NCBI GenBank assembly: GCA_964036045.1
Contig: OZ038378.1
Coordinates: 19,973,348 to 20,037,347 of the forward strand
Direction of reading: 5' to 3'
Length of the DNA stretch: 64,000 nucleotides
Origin: Eutreptiella sp. 'Long Island Sound 2002'
Lineage: Eukaryota > Euglenozoa > Euglenophyceae > Eutreptiales > Eutreptiaceae
Shown here: in pieces, positions 32,265 to 48,500 of the stretch
Numbering within the stretch: position 1 is the first letter of the stretch
Layout: the number at the start of each line of letters is the position of its first letter
The notes under the pieces: generated by a model
What the model saw: the letters and a program-made list of their open reading frames with translations, nothing else
Told to the model about the DNA's origin: nothing
The model's database searches: none
Program-made: the position numbers and the translations under genes

Positions 32265-34071
32265 TTACACGGGCCTTACACCACTTTACACGGGCCTTAC
32301 ACCACTTTACACGTGCCTTACACCACTGTACACGGGCCTTACACCACTTTACACGGGCCTTACACCACTTTACACGGGCCTTACACCACTTTACACGGGC
32401 CTTACACCACTGTACACGGGCCTTACACCACTTTACACGGGCCTTACACTACTTTACACGGGCCTTGCACTACTTTACACGGGCCTTACACCACTTTACA
32501 CGGGCCTTACACCACTTAAACGGGCCTTACACCACTTTACACGGGCCTTACACCACTTTACACGGGCCTTACACCACTTTACACGGGCCTTACACCACTT
32601 TACACGGGCCTTCCACCACTTTACACGTGCCTTGCACCACTTTACACGGGCCTTACACCACTTTACACGGGCCTTACACCACTTTACACCGGCCTTACAC
32701 CACTGTACACGGGCCTTACACCACTTTACACGGGCCTTACACCACTTTACACGGGCCTTACACCACTTTACACGGGCCTTACACCACTTTACACGGGTCT
32801 TACACCACTTTACACTGGCCTTCCACCACTTTACACGGGCCTTGCACCACTTTACACGGGCCTTACACCACTTTACACGGGCCTTACACCACTTTACACG
32901 GCACTTACACCACATTACACGGACCTTACACCACTTTACACGGGCCTTACACCACTTTACACTGACCTTACACCACTTTACACGGAGCTTACACCACCTT
33001 ACACGGGCCTTAGACCACTTTACACGGGCCTTACACCACTTTACACGGGCCTTACACCACTTTACACGGGCCTTACACCGCTTTACACGGGCCTTAAACC
33101 ACTTTCCACGGGCCTTACACCACTTTACACGGGCCGTACGCCACTTTACACGGGCCTTCCACCACTTTACACGGGCCTTACACCACTTTACACGGGCCTT
33201 ACACCACTTTACACGGACGGGCCTTACACCACTTTCCACGGGCCTTACACCACTTTACACCGGCCTGACACCACTTTACACGTGCCTTACACCACTTTAC
33301 ACGGGCCTTACACCACTTTACACGTGCCTTACACCACTTTACACGGCTCTCACACCACATTAGACGGACCTTACACCACTTTACACGGGCCTTACACCAC
33401 TTTACACGGACCTTATACCACTTTACACGGGCCTTACACAACTTACACGCGCCTTACACCACTTTACACGGGCCTTACACCACTTTACACGGGCCTTACA
33501 CCACTTTACACGGGCCTTACACCACTTTACACGTGCCTTACACCACTGTACACGGGCCTTACACCACTTTACACGGGCCTTACACCACTTTACACGGGCC
33601 TTACACCACTTTGCACGGGCCTTACACCACTTTACACGGGCCTTAAACCACTTTCCACGGGCCTTACACCACTTTACACGTGCCTTACACCACTTTACAC
33701 ATGCCTTACACCACTTTACACGGGCCTTAAACCACTTTACACGGGCCTTACACCACTTTACACGTGCATTACACCGCTTTACACGGGCCTTACACCACTT
33801 TATACGGACCTTACACCACTTTACACGGGCCTTACACCACTTTACACGGGCCTTAAACCACTTTACACGGGCCTTACACCACTTTACACGTGCATTACAC
33901 CGCTTTACACGGGCCTTACACCACTTTATACGGACCTTACACCACTTTACACGGGCCTTACACCACTTTACACGGGCCTTACACCACTTTACACGGGCCT
34001 TACACCACTTTACACGTGCCTTACACCAGTTTACACGGGCCTTACACCACTTTACACGGGCCTTACACCAC
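32265..34071 (+). repeat. Tandem 1807-bp segmental duplication, copy 1
   Basis: Every rare marker checked recurs exactly 1807 bp downstream: TGCCTT at 32314/34121, CACTACTTT near 32444/34251, the stop-generating ACTTAAA at 32514/34321, the CACATTAGACGG break at about 33361/35168, and TGCATTACACCGC at 33765/35572 and 33891/35698. The 247-codon minus-frame translation is the same in both copies. 1807 is 86 units plus 1 bp. The block holds a 25-bp unit with an extra CGGA at about 33215. The left limit lies between the non-matching CGCGCC unit at 32250 and the marker at 32314. Confidence 0.85.
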
Positions 34072-35878
34072 TTACACGGGCCTTACACCACTTTACACGG
34101 GCCTTACACCACTTTACACGTGCCTTACACCACTGTACACGGGCCTTACACCACTTTACACGGGCCTTACACCACTTTACACGGGCCTTACACCACTTTA
34201 CACGGGCCTTACACCACTGTACACGGGCCTTACACCACTTTACACGGGCCTTACACTACTTTACACGGGCCTTGCACTACTTTACACGGGCCTTACACCA
34301 CTTTACACGGGCCTTACACCACTTAAACGGGCCTTACACCACTTTACACGGGCCTTACACCACTTTACACGGGCCTTACACCACTTTACACGGGCCTTAC
34401 ACCACTTTACACGGGCCTTCCACCACTTTACACGTGCCTTGCACCACTTTACACGGGCCTTACACCACTTTACACGGGCCTTACACCACTTTACACCGGC
34501 CTTACACCACTGTACACGGGCCTTACACCACTTTACACGGGCCTTACACCACTTTACACGGGCCTTACACCACTTTACACGGGCCTTACACCACTTTACA
34601 CGGGTCTTACACCACTTTACACTGGCCTTCCACCACTTTACACGGGCCTTGCACCACTTTACACGGGCCTTACACCACTTTACACGGGCCTTACACCACT
34701 TTACACGGCACTTACACCACATTACACGGACCTTACACCACTTTACACGGGCCTTACACCACTTTACACTGACCTTACACCACTTTACACGGAGCTTACA
34801 CCACCTTACACGGGCCTTAGACCACTTTACACGGGCCTTACACCACTTTACACGGGCCTTACACCACTTTACACGGGCCTTACACCGCTTTACACGGGCC
34901 TTAAACCACTTTCCACGGGCCTTACACCACTTTACACGGGCCGTACGCCACTTTACACGGGCCTTCCACCACTTTACACGGGCCTTACACCACTTTACAC
35001 GGGCCTTACACCACTTTACACGGACGGGCCTTACACCACTTTCCACGGGCCTTACACCACTTTACACCGGCCTGACACCACTTTACACGTGCCTTACACC
35101 ACTTTACACGGGCCTTACACCACTTTACACGTGCCTTACACCACTTTACACGGCTCTCACACCACATTAGACGGACCTTACACCACTTTACACGGGCCTT
35201 ACACCACTTTACACGGACCTTATACCACTTTACACGGGCCTTACACAACTTACACGCGCCTTACACCACTTTACACGGGCCTTACACCACTTTACACGGG
35301 CCTTACACCACTTTACACGGGCCTTACACCACTTTACACGTGCCTTACACCACTGTACACGGGCCTTACACCACTTTACACGGGCCTTACACCACTTTAC
35401 ACGGGCCTTACACCACTTTGCACGGGCCTTACACCACTTTACACGGGCCTTAAACCACTTTCCACGGGCCTTACACCACTTTACACGTGCCTTACACCAC
35501 TTTACACATGCCTTACACCACTTTACACGGGCCTTAAACCACTTTACACGGGCCTTACACCACTTTACACGTGCATTACACCGCTTTACACGGGCCTTAC
35601 ACCACTTTATACGGACCTTACACCACTTTACACGGGCCTTACACCACTTTACACGGGCCTTAAACCACTTTACACGGGCCTTACACCACTTTACACGTGC
35701 ATTACACCGCTTTACACGGGCCTTACACCACTTTATACGGACCTTACACCACTTTACACGGGCCTTACACCACTTTACACGGGCCTTACACCACTTTACA
35801 CGGGCCTTACACCACTTTACACGTGCCTTACACCAGTTTACACGGGCCTTACACCACTTTACACGGGCCTTACACCAC
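34072..35878 (+). repeat. Tandem 1807-bp segmental duplication, copy 2
   Basis: Directly abuts copy 1. Identity ends at the 20-bp unit at about 34072 in copy 1, whose counterpart in copy 2 (about 35879) is a full 21-bp unit. This is as expected if the repeats are adjacent and the next sequence differs. No difference was found between the copies at the positions compared, so this is among the most recent rearrangements in the array, or else a duplication introduced by assembly. Confidence 0.85.
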
Positions 35879-38800
35879 TTTACACGGGCCTTACACCACT
35901 TTACACGGGCCTTACACCACTGTACACGGGCCTTACACCACTTTACACGGGCCTTACACTACTTTACACGGGCCTTGCACTACTTTACACGGGCCTTACA
36001 CCACTTTACACGGGCCTTACACCACTTAAACGGGCCTTACACCACTTTACACGGGCCTTACACCACTTTACACGGGCCTGACACCACTTTACACGGGCCT
36101 TACACCACTTTACTCGGGCCTTACACCACTTTACACGGGCCTTACACCACTTTACACGGGCCTTCCACCACTTTACACGTGCCTTGCACCACTTTACACG
36201 GGCCTTACACCACTATACACGGGCCTTACACCACTTTACACCGGCCTTACACCACTGTACACGGGCCTTACACCACTTTACACGGGCCTTACACCACTTT
36301 ACACGGGCCTTACACCACTTTACACGGGCCTTACACCACTTTACACGGGTCTTACACCACTTTACACGGGCCTTCCACCACTTTACACGGGCCTTGCACC
36401 ACTTTACACGGGCCTTACACCACTTTACACGGGCCTTACACCACTTTACACGGCACTTACACCACATTACACGGACCTTACACCACTTTACACGGGCCTT
36501 ACACCACTTTACACTGACCTTGCACCAGTTTACACGGAGCTTACACCACCTTACACGGGCCTTAGACCACTTTACACGGGCCTTACACCACTTTACACGG
36601 TCCTTACACCACTTTACACGGGCCTTACACCACTTTACACGGGCCTTAAACCACTTTCCACGGGCCTTACACCACTTTACACGGGCCGTACGCCACTTTA
36701 CACGGGCCTTCCACCACTTTACACGGGCCTTACACCACTTTACACGGGCCTTACACCACTTTACACGGGCCTTACACCACTTTCCACGGGCCTTACACCA
36801 CTTTACACCGGCCTGACACCACTTTACACGTGCCTTACACCACTTTACACGGGCCTTACACCACTTTACACGTGCCTTACACCACTTTACACGGCTCTCA
36901 CACCACATTAGACGGACCTTACACCACTTTACACGGGCCTTACACCACTTTACACGGGCCTTACACCACTTTACACGTGCCTTACACCACTGTACACGGG
37001 CCTTACACCACTTTACACGGGCCTTACACCACTTTACACGGGCCTTACACCACTTTACACGGGCCTTACACCACTTTACACGGGCCTTAAACCACTTTCC
37101 ACGGGCCTTACACCACTTTACACGTGCCTTACACCACTTTACACAGGCCTTACACCACTTTACACGGGCCTTACACCACTTTACACGGGCCTTACACCAC
37201 TTTACACGTGCATTACAGCGCTTTACACGGGCCTTACACCACTTTACACAGGCCTTACACAACTTACACGGGCCTTAAACCACTTTACACGGGCCTTACA
37301 CCACTTTACACGTGCATTACACCGCTTTACACGGGCCTTACACCACTTTATACGGACCTTACACCACTTTACACGGGCCTTACACCACTTTACACGGGCC
37401 TTACACCACTTTACACGGGCCTTACACCACTTTACACGTGCCTTACACCACTGTACACGGGCCTTACACCACTTTACACGGGCCTTACACCACTTTACAC
37501 GGGCCTTACACCACTTTACACGGGCCTTACACCACTGTACACGGGCCTTACACCACTTTACACGGGCCTTACACTACTTTACACGGGCCTTGCACTACTT
37601 TACACGGGCCTTACACCACTTTACACGGGCCTTACACCACTTAAACGGGCCTTACACCACTTTACACGGGCCTTACACCACTTTACACGGGCCTTACACC
37701 ACTTTACACGGGCCTTACACCACTTTACACGGGCCTTACACCACTGTACACGGGCCTTACACCACTTTACACGGGCCTTACACCACTTTACACGGGCCTT
37801 GCACTACTTTACACGGGCCTTACACCACTTTACACGGGCCTTACACCACTTACACGGGCCTTACACCACTTTACACGGGCCTTTCACCACTTTACACGGG
37901 CCTTACACCACTTTACACGGGCCTTACACCACTTTACACGGACCTTATACCACTTTACACGGGCCTTACACAACTTACACGCGCCTTACACCACTTTACA
38001 CGGGCCTTACACCACTTTACACGGGCCTTACACCACTTTACACGGGCCTTACACCACTTTACACGTGCCTTACACCACTGTACACGGGCCTTACACCACT
38101 TTACACGGGCCTTACACCACTTTACACGGGCCTTGAACCACTTTCCGCGGGCCTTACACCACTTTACACGTGCCTTACACCACTTTACACAGGCCTTACA
38201 CCACTTTACACGGGCCTTAAACCACTTTACACGGGCCTTACACCACTTTACACGTGCATTACACCGCTTTACACGGGCCTTACACCACTTTATACGGACC
38301 TTACACCACTTTACACGGGCCTTACACCACTTTACACGGGCCTTACACCACTTTACACGGGCCTTACACCACTTTACACGTGCCTTACACCAGTTTACAC
38401 GGGCCTTACACCACTTTACACGGGCCTTAAACCACTTTACACGGGCCTTACACCACTTTACACGTGCATTACACCGCTTTACACGGGCCTTACACCACTT
38501 TATACGGACCTTACACCACTTTACACGGGCCTTACACCACTTTACACGGGCCTTACACCACTTTACACGGGCCTTACACCACTTTACACGGGCCTTACAC
38601 CACTGTACACGGGCCTTACACCACTTTACACGGGCCTTACACTACTTTACACGGGCCTTGCACTACTTTACACGGGCCTTACACCACTTTACACGGGCCT
38701 TACACCACTTAAACGGGCCTTACACCACTTTACACGGGCCTTACACCACTTTACACGGGCCTTACACCACTTTACACGGGCCTTACACCACTTTACACGG

Positions 38801-41800
38801 GCCTTCCACCACTTTACACGTGCCTTGCACCACTTTACACGGGCCTTACACCACTTTACACGGGCCTTACACCACTTTACACCGGCCTTACACCACTGTA
38901 CACGGGCCTTACACCACTTTACACGGGCCTTACACCACTTTACACGGGCCTTACACCACTTTACACGGGCCTTACACCACTTTACACGGGTCTTACACCA
39001 CTTTACACGGGCCTTCCACCACTTTACACGGGCCTTGCACCACTTTACACGGGCCTTACACCACTTTACACGGGCCTTACACCACTTTACACGGCACTTA
39101 CACCACATTACACGGACCTTACACCACTTTACACGCGCCTTACACCACTTTACACTGACCTTGCACCACTTTACACGGAGCTTACACCACCTTACACGGG
39201 CCTTAGACCACTTTACACGGGCCTTACACCACTTTACACGGTCCTTACACCACTTTACACGGGCCTTACACCACTTTACACGGGCCTTAAACCACTTTCC
39301 ACGGGCCTTACACCACTTTACACAGGCCGTACGCCACTTTACACGGGCCTTCCACCACTTTACACGGGCCTTACACCACTTTACACGGGCCTTACACCAC
39401 TTTACACGGGCCTTACACCACTTTCCACGGGCCTTACACCACTTTACACCGGCCTGACACCACTTTACACGTGCCTTACACCACTTTACACGGGCCTTAC
39501 ACCACTTTACACGTGCCTTACACCACTTTACACGGCTCTCACACCACATTAGACGGACCTTACACCACTTTACACGGGCCTTACACCACTTTACACGGAC
39601 CTTATACCACTTTACACGGGCCTTACACAACTTACACGCGCCTTACACCACTTTACACGGGCCTTACACCACTTTACACGGGCCTTACACCACTTTACAC
39701 GGGCCTTACACCACTTTACACGTGCCTTACACCACTGTACACGGGCCTTACACCACTTTACACGGGCCTTACACCACTTTACACGGGCCTTACACCACTT
39801 TACACGGGCCTTACACCACTTTACACGGGCCTTAAACCACTTTCCACGGGCCTTACACCACTTTACACGTGCCTTACCCCACTTTACACAGGCCTTACAC
39901 CACTTTACACGGGCCTTAAACCACTTTACACGGGCCTTACACCACTTTACACGTGCATTACACCGCTTTACACGGGCCTTACACCACTTTATACGGACCT
40001 TACACCACTTTACACGGGCCTTACACCACTTTACACGGGCCTTACACCACTTTACACGGGCCTTACACCACTTTACACGTGCCCTACACCACTGTACACG
40101 GGCCTTACACCACTTTACACGGGCCTTACACCACTTTACACGGGCCTTACACCACTTTACACGGGCCTTACACCACTGTACACGGGCCTTACACCACTTT
40201 ACACGGGCCTTACACTACTTTACACGGGCCTTGCACTACTTTACACGGGCCTGACACCACTTTACACGGGCCTTACACCACTTAAACGGGCCTTACACCA
40301 CTTTACACGGGCCTTACACCACTTTACACGGGCCTTACACCACTTTACACGGGCCTTACACCACTTTACACGGGCCTTACACCACTGTACACGGGCCTTA
40401 CACCACTTTACACGGGCCTTACACCACTTTACACGGGCCTTGCACTACTTTACACGGGCCTTACACCACTTTACACGGGCCTTACGCCACTTACACGGGC
40501 CTTACACCACTTTACACGGGCCTTTCACCACTTTACACGGGCCTTACACCACTTTACACGGGCCTTACACCACTTTACACGGGCCTTCCACCACTTTACA
40601 CGTGCCTTGCACCACTTTACACGGGCCTTACACCACTTTACACGGGCCTTACACCACTTTACACGTGCCTTACACCACTGTACACGGGCCTTACACCACT
40701 TTACACGGGCCTTACACCACTTTACACGGGCCTTACACCACTTTACACGGGTCTTACACCACTTTACACGGGCCTTCCACCACTTTACACGGGCCTTGCA
40801 CCACTTTACACGGGCCTTACACCACTTTACACGGGCCTTACCCCACTTTACACGGGCCTTACACCACTTTACACGGGCCGTACGCCACTTTACACGGGCC
40901 TTCCACCACTTTACACGGGCCTTACACCACTTTACACGGGCCTTACACCACTTTACACGGGCCTTACACCACTTTACACGGGCCTTACACCACTTTACAC
41001 GGGCCTTACACCACTGTACACGGGCCTTACACCACTTTACACGGGCCTTACACCACTTTACACGGGCCTTGCACTACTTTACACGGGCCTTACACCACTT
41101 TACACGGGCCTTACGCCACTTACACGGGCCTTACACCACTTTACACGGGCCTTTCACCACTTTACACGGGCCTTACACCACTTTACACGGGCCCTACACC
41201 ACTTTACACGGGCCTTCCACCACTTTACACGTGCCTTGCACCACTTTACACGGGCCTTACACCACTTTACACGGGCCTTACACCACTTTACACGTGCCTT
41301 ACACCACTGTACACGGGCCTTACACCACTTTACACGGGCCTTACACCACTTTACACGGGCCTTACACCACTTTACACGGGCCTTACACCACTTTACACGG
41401 GTCTTACACCACTTTACACGGGCCTTCCACCACTTTACACGGGCCTTGCACCACTTTACACGGGCCTTACACCACTTTACACGGGCCTTACCCCACTTTA
41501 CACGGGCCTTACACCACTTTACACGGGCCGTACGCCACTTTACACGGGCCTTCCACCACTTTACACGGGCCTTACACCACTTTACACGGGCCTTACACCA
41601 CTTTACACGGGCCTTACACCACTTTACACGGGCCTTACACCACTTTACACGTGCCTTACACCACTGTACACGGGCCTTACACCACTTTACACGGGCCTTA
41701 CACCACTTTACACGGGCCTTACACCACTTTACACAGGCCTTACACCACTGTACACGGGCCGTACACCACTTTACACGGGCCTTACACCACTTTACACGGG

Positions 41801-42519
41801 CCTCGCACTAGTTTACACGGGCCTTAGACCACTTTACACGGGCCTTACACCACTTACAGGGGCCTTACACCACTTTACACGGGCCTTACACCACTTTACA
41901 CGGGCCTTACACCACTTTACACGGGCCTTACACCACTTTACACGGTCCTTACACCACTTTACACGGGCCTTACACCACTTTACACGGGCCTTAAACCACT
42001 TTCCACGGGCCTTACACCACTTTACACGTGCCTTACACCACTTTACACAGGCCTTACACCACTTTACACGGGCCTTGCACCACTTTACACGGGCCTTACA
42101 CCACTTTACACGTGCATCACAGCGCTTTACACGGGCCTTACACCACTTTATACGGACCTTACACCACTTTACACGGGCCTTACACCACTTTACACGGGCC
42201 TTACAGCGCTTTACACGGGCCTTACACCACTTTACACGTGCCTTACACCACTTTGCACGGGCCTTACACCACTTTACACGGGCCTTACACCACTTTACAC
42301 GGGCCTTACACCACTTTACACGGGCCTTACACCACTGTACACGGGCCTTACACCACTTTACACGGGCCTTACACCACTTTACACAGGCCTTACACTACTT
42401 TACACGGCACTTACACCACTTTACACGGGCCTTACACCACTTACACGGGCCTTACACCACTTTACACGGGCCTTACACCACTCTACACGGGCCTTACACC
42501 ACTTTACACGGGCCTTACA

Positions 42520-45500
42520 CCACTTTACATGGGCCTTCCACCACTTTACACGGACCTGACACCACTTTACACGGGCCTTACACCACTTTACACGGGCCTT
42601 ACACCACTGTACACGGGCCTTACGTCACTTTACACGGGCCTTACACCACTTTACACGGGTCTTACACCACTTTACACGGGCCTTCCACCACTTTACACGG
42701 GCCTTGCACCACTTTACACGGGCCTTACACCACTGTACACGGGCCTTACCCCACTTTACACGGGCCTTACACCACTTTACACGGGCCGTACGCCACTTCA
42801 CACGGGCCTTCCACCACTTTACACGGGCCTTACACCACTTTACACGGGCCTTGCACCACTTTACACGGGCCTTACACCACTTTACACGGGCGTTACACCA
42901 CTTTACACCGGCCTTACACCACTTTACACGTGCCTTACACCACTTTACACGGGCCTCACACCACTTTACACGGGCCTTACACCACTTTACACGGCTCTCA
43001 CACCACATTAGGCGGACCTTACACCACTTTACACGGGCCTTACACCACTTTACACGGACCTTACACCACCTTACACGGGCCTTAGACTACTGTACACGGG
43101 CCTTACACCACTTTACACGGGCCTTACACCACTTTACACGGGCCTTACACCACTTACACGGGCCTTACACCACTTTACACGGGCCTTACACCACTTTACA
43201 CGGGCCTTACACCACTTTACACGGGCCTTACACCACTTTACACGGTCCTTACACCACTTTACACGGGCCTTACACCACTTTACACGGGCCTTAAACCACT
43301 TTACGCGGGCCTTACACCACTTTACACGTGCCTTACACCACTTTACACAGGCCTTACACCACTTTACACGGGCCTTACACCACTTTACACGGGCCTTACA
43401 CCACTTTACACGTGCATTACAGCGCTTTACACGGGCCTTACACCACTTTATACGGACCTTACACCACTTTACACGGGCCTTACACCACTTTACACGGGCC
43501 TTACACCACTTTACACGGGCCTTACACCACTTTACACGTGCCTTACACCACTTTGCACGGGCCTTACACCACTTTACACGGGCCTTACACCACTTTACAC
43601 GGGCCTTACACCACTTTACACGGGCCTTACACCACTGTACACGGGCCTTACACCACTTTACACGGGCCTTACACCACTTTACACAGGCCTTACACTACTT
43701 TACACGGCACTTACACCACTTTACACGGGCCTTACACCACTTACACGGGCCTTACACCACTTTACACGGGCCTTACACCACTTTACATGGGCCTTCCACC
43801 ACTTTACACGGACCTGACACCACTTTACACGGGCCTTACACCACTTTACACGGGCCTTACACCACTGTACACGGGCCTTACGTCACTTTACACGGGCCTT
43901 ACACCACTTTACACGGGTCTTACACCACTTTACACGGGCCTTCCACCACTTTACACGGGCCTTGCACCACTTTACACGGGCCTTACACCACTGTACACGG
44001 GCCTTACCCCACTTTACACGGGCCTTACACCACTTTACACGGGCCGTACGCCACTTCACACGGGCCTTCCACCACTTTACACGGGCCTTACACCACTTTA
44101 CACGGGCCTTGCACCACTTTACACGGGCCTTACACCACTTTACACGGGCGTTACACCACTTTACACCGGCCTTACGCCACTTTACACGTGCCTTACACCA
44201 CTTTACACGGGCCTTACACCACTTTACACGGGCCTTACACCACTTTACACGGCTCTCACACCACATTAGGCGGACCTTACACCACTTTACACGGGCCTTA
44301 CACCACATTACACGGACCTTACACCACCTTACACGGGCCTTAGACTACTGTACACGGGCCTTACACCACTTTACACGGGCCTTACACCACTTTACACGGG
44401 CCTTACACCACTTACACGGGCCTTACACCACTTTACACGGGCCTTACACCACTTTACACGGGCCTTACACCACTTTACACGGGCCTTACACCACTTTACA
44501 CGGTCCTTACACCACTTTACACGGGCCTTACACCACTTTACACGGGCCTTAAACCACTTTCCACAGGCCTTACACCACTTTACACGTGCCTTACACCACT
44601 TTACACAGGCCTTACACCACTTTACACGGGCCTTACACCACTTTACACGGGCCTTACACCACTTTACACGTGCATTACAGCGCTTTACACGGGCCTTACA
44701 CCACTTTATACGGACCTTACACCACTTTACACGGGCCTTACACCACTTTACACGGGCCTTACACCACTTTACACGGGCCTTACACCACTTTACACGTGCC
44801 TTACACCACTTTACACGGGCCTTACACCACTTTACACGGGCCTTACACCACTTTACATGGGCCTTCCACCACCTTACACGGGCCTTAGACTACTGTACAC
44901 GGACCTGACACCACTTTACACGGGCCTTACACCACTTTACACGGGCCTTACACCACTGTACACGGGCCTTACGTCACTTTACACGGGCCTTACACCACTT
45001 TACACGGGTCTTACACCACTTTACACGGGCCTTCCACCACTTTACACGGGCCTTGCACCACTTTACACGGGCCTTACACCACTGTACACGGGCCTTACCC
45101 CACTTTACACGGGCCTTACACCACTTTACACGGGCCGTACGCCACTTCACACGGGCCTTCCACCACTTTACACGGGCCTTGCACCACTTTACACGGGCCT
45201 TACACCACTTTACACGGGCGTTACACCACTTTACACCGGCCTTACACCACTTTACACGTGCCTTACACCACTTTACACGGGCCTTACACCACTTTACACG
45301 GGCCTTACACCACTTTACACGGCTCTCACACCACATTAGGCGGACCTTACACCACTTTACACGGGCCTTACACCACTTTACACGGACCTTACACCACCTT
45401 ACACGGGCCTTAGACTACTGTACACGGGCCTTACACCACTTTACACGGGCCTTACACCACTTTACACGGGCCTTACACCACTTTACACGGGCCTTACACC

Positions 45501-48500
45501 ACTTTACACGGGCCTTACACCACTTTACACGGGTCTTACACCACTTTACACGGGCCTTCCACCACTTTACACGGGCCTTCCACCACTTTACACGGGCCTT
45601 ACACCACTTTACACGGGCCTTACACCACTTTACACGGGCCTTACACCACTTTACACGGGCGTTACACCACTTTACACCGGCCTTACACCACTTTACACGT
45701 GCCTTACACCACTTTACACGGGCCTTACACCACTTTACACGGGCCTTACACCACTTTACACGGCTCTCACACCACATTAGGCGGACCTTACACCACTTTA
45801 CACGGGCCTTACACCACTTTACACGGGCCTTACACCACTTTACACGGGCCTTACACCACTGTACACGGGCCTTACACCACTTTACACGGGCCTTACACCA
45901 CTTTACACGGGCCTTACACCACTTTACACGGACCTTACACCACTTTACACGGGCCTCGCACTACTTTACACGGGCCTTACACCACTTTACACGGGCCTTA
46001 CACCAGTTACACGGGCCTTGCACCACTTTACACGGGCCTTACACCACTTTACACGGGCCTTACCCCACTTTACACGGGCCTTACACCACTTTACACGGGC
46101 CGTACGCCACTTTACACGGGCCTTCCACCACTTTACACGGGCCTTACACCACTTTACACGGGCCTTACACCACTTTACACGGGCCTTACACCACTTTACA
46201 CGGGCCTTACACCACTTTACACGTGCCTTACACCACTGTACACGGGCCTTACACCACTTTACACGGGCCTTACACCACTTTACACGGGCCTTACACCACT
46301 TCACACAGGCCTTACACCACTGTACACGGGCCTTACACCACTTTACACGTGCCTTACACCACTTTACACGGGCCTCGCACTACTTTACACGGGCCTTACA
46401 CCACTTTACACGGGCCTTACACCAGTTACACGGGCCTTACACCACTTTACACGGGCCTTACACCACTTTACACGGGCCTTACACCACTTTACACGGTCCT
46501 TACACCACTTTACACGGGCCTTACACCACTTTACACGGGCCTTAAACCACTTTCCACGGGCCTTACACCACTTTACACGTGCCTTACACCACTTTACACA
46601 GGCCTTACACCACTTTACACGGGCCTTAAACCACTTTACACGGGCCTTACACCACTTTACACGTGCATTACAGCGCTTTACACGGGCCTTACACCACTTT
46701 ATACGGACCTTACACCACTTTACACGGGCCTTACACCACTTTACACGGGCCTTACACCACTTTACACGGGCCTTACACCACTTTACACGGGCCTTACACC
46801 ACTTTACACGGGCCTTACACCACTTTACACGGGCCTTACACCACTGTACACGGGCCTTACACCACTTTACACGGGCCTTACACCACTTTACACAGGCCTT
46901 ACACTACTTTACACGGCACTTACACCACTTTACACGGGCCTTACACCACTTACACGGGCCTTACACCACCTTACACGGGCCTTACACCACTCTACACGGG
47001 CCTTACACCACTTTACACGGGCCTTACACCACTTTACATGGGCCTTCCACCACTTTACACGGACCTGACACCACTTTACACGGGCCTTACACCACTTTAC
47101 ACGGGCCTTACACCACTGTACACAGGCCTTACGTCACTTTACACGGGCCTTACACCACTTTACACGGGTCTTACACCACTTTACACGGGCCTTCCACCAC
47201 TTTACACGGGCCTTGCACCACTTTACACGGGCCTTACACCACTGTACACGGGCCTTACCCCACTTTACACGGGCCTTACACCACTTTACACGGGCCGTAC
47301 GCCACTTCACACGGGCCTTCCACCACTTTACACGGGCCTTACACCACTTTACACGGGCCTTACACCACTTTACACGGGCCTTACACCACTTTACACGGGC
47401 GTTACACCACTTTACACCGGCCTTACACCACTTTACACGTGCCTTACACCACTTTACACGGGCCTTACACCACTTTACACGGCTCTCACACCACATTAGG
47501 CGGACCTTACACCACTTTACACGGGCCTTACACCACTTTACACGGACCTTACACCACCTTACACGGGCCTTAGACTACTGTACACGGGCCTTACACCACT
47601 TTACACGGGCCTTACACCACTTTACACGGGCCTTGCACCACCCTACACGGGCCTTACACCACTTTACACGGGCCTTACACCACTTTACACGGGCCTTACA
47701 CCACTTTACACGGGCCTTACACCACTTTACACGGGCCTTACACCACTTTACACGGGCCTTACACCACTTTACACGGGCCTTACACCACTTTACACGGGTC
47801 TTACACCACTTTACAGGGGCCTTCCACCACTTTACACGGGCCTTGCACCACTTTACACGGGCCTTACACCACTTTACACGGGCCTTACCCCACTTTACAC
47901 GGGCCTTACACCACTTTACACGGGCCGTACGCCACTTTACACGGGCCTTCCACCACTTTACACGGGCCTTACACCACTTTACACGGGCCTTACACCACTT
48001 TACACGGGCCTTACACCACTTTACACGGGCCTCACACCACTTTACACGTGCCTTACACCACTGTACACGGGCCTTACACCACTTTACACGGGCCTTACAC
48101 CACTTTACACGGGCCTTACACCACTTTACACAGGCCTTACACCACTGTACACGGGCCTTACACCACTTTACACGGGCCTTACACCACTTTACACGGGCCT
48201 CCCACTACTTTACACGGGCCTTAGACCACTTTACACAGGGCTTACACCACTTACACGGGCCTTACACCACTTTACACGGGCCTTACACCACTTTACACGG
48301 GCCTTACACCACTTTACACGGGCCTTACACCACTTTACACGGTCCTTACACCACTTTACACGGGCCTTACACCACTTTACACGGGCCTTAAACCACTTTC
48401 CACGGGCCTTACACCACTTTACACGTGCCTTACACGACTTTACATGGGCCTTACACCACTTTACACGGGCCTTAAACCACTTTACACGGGCCTTACACCA

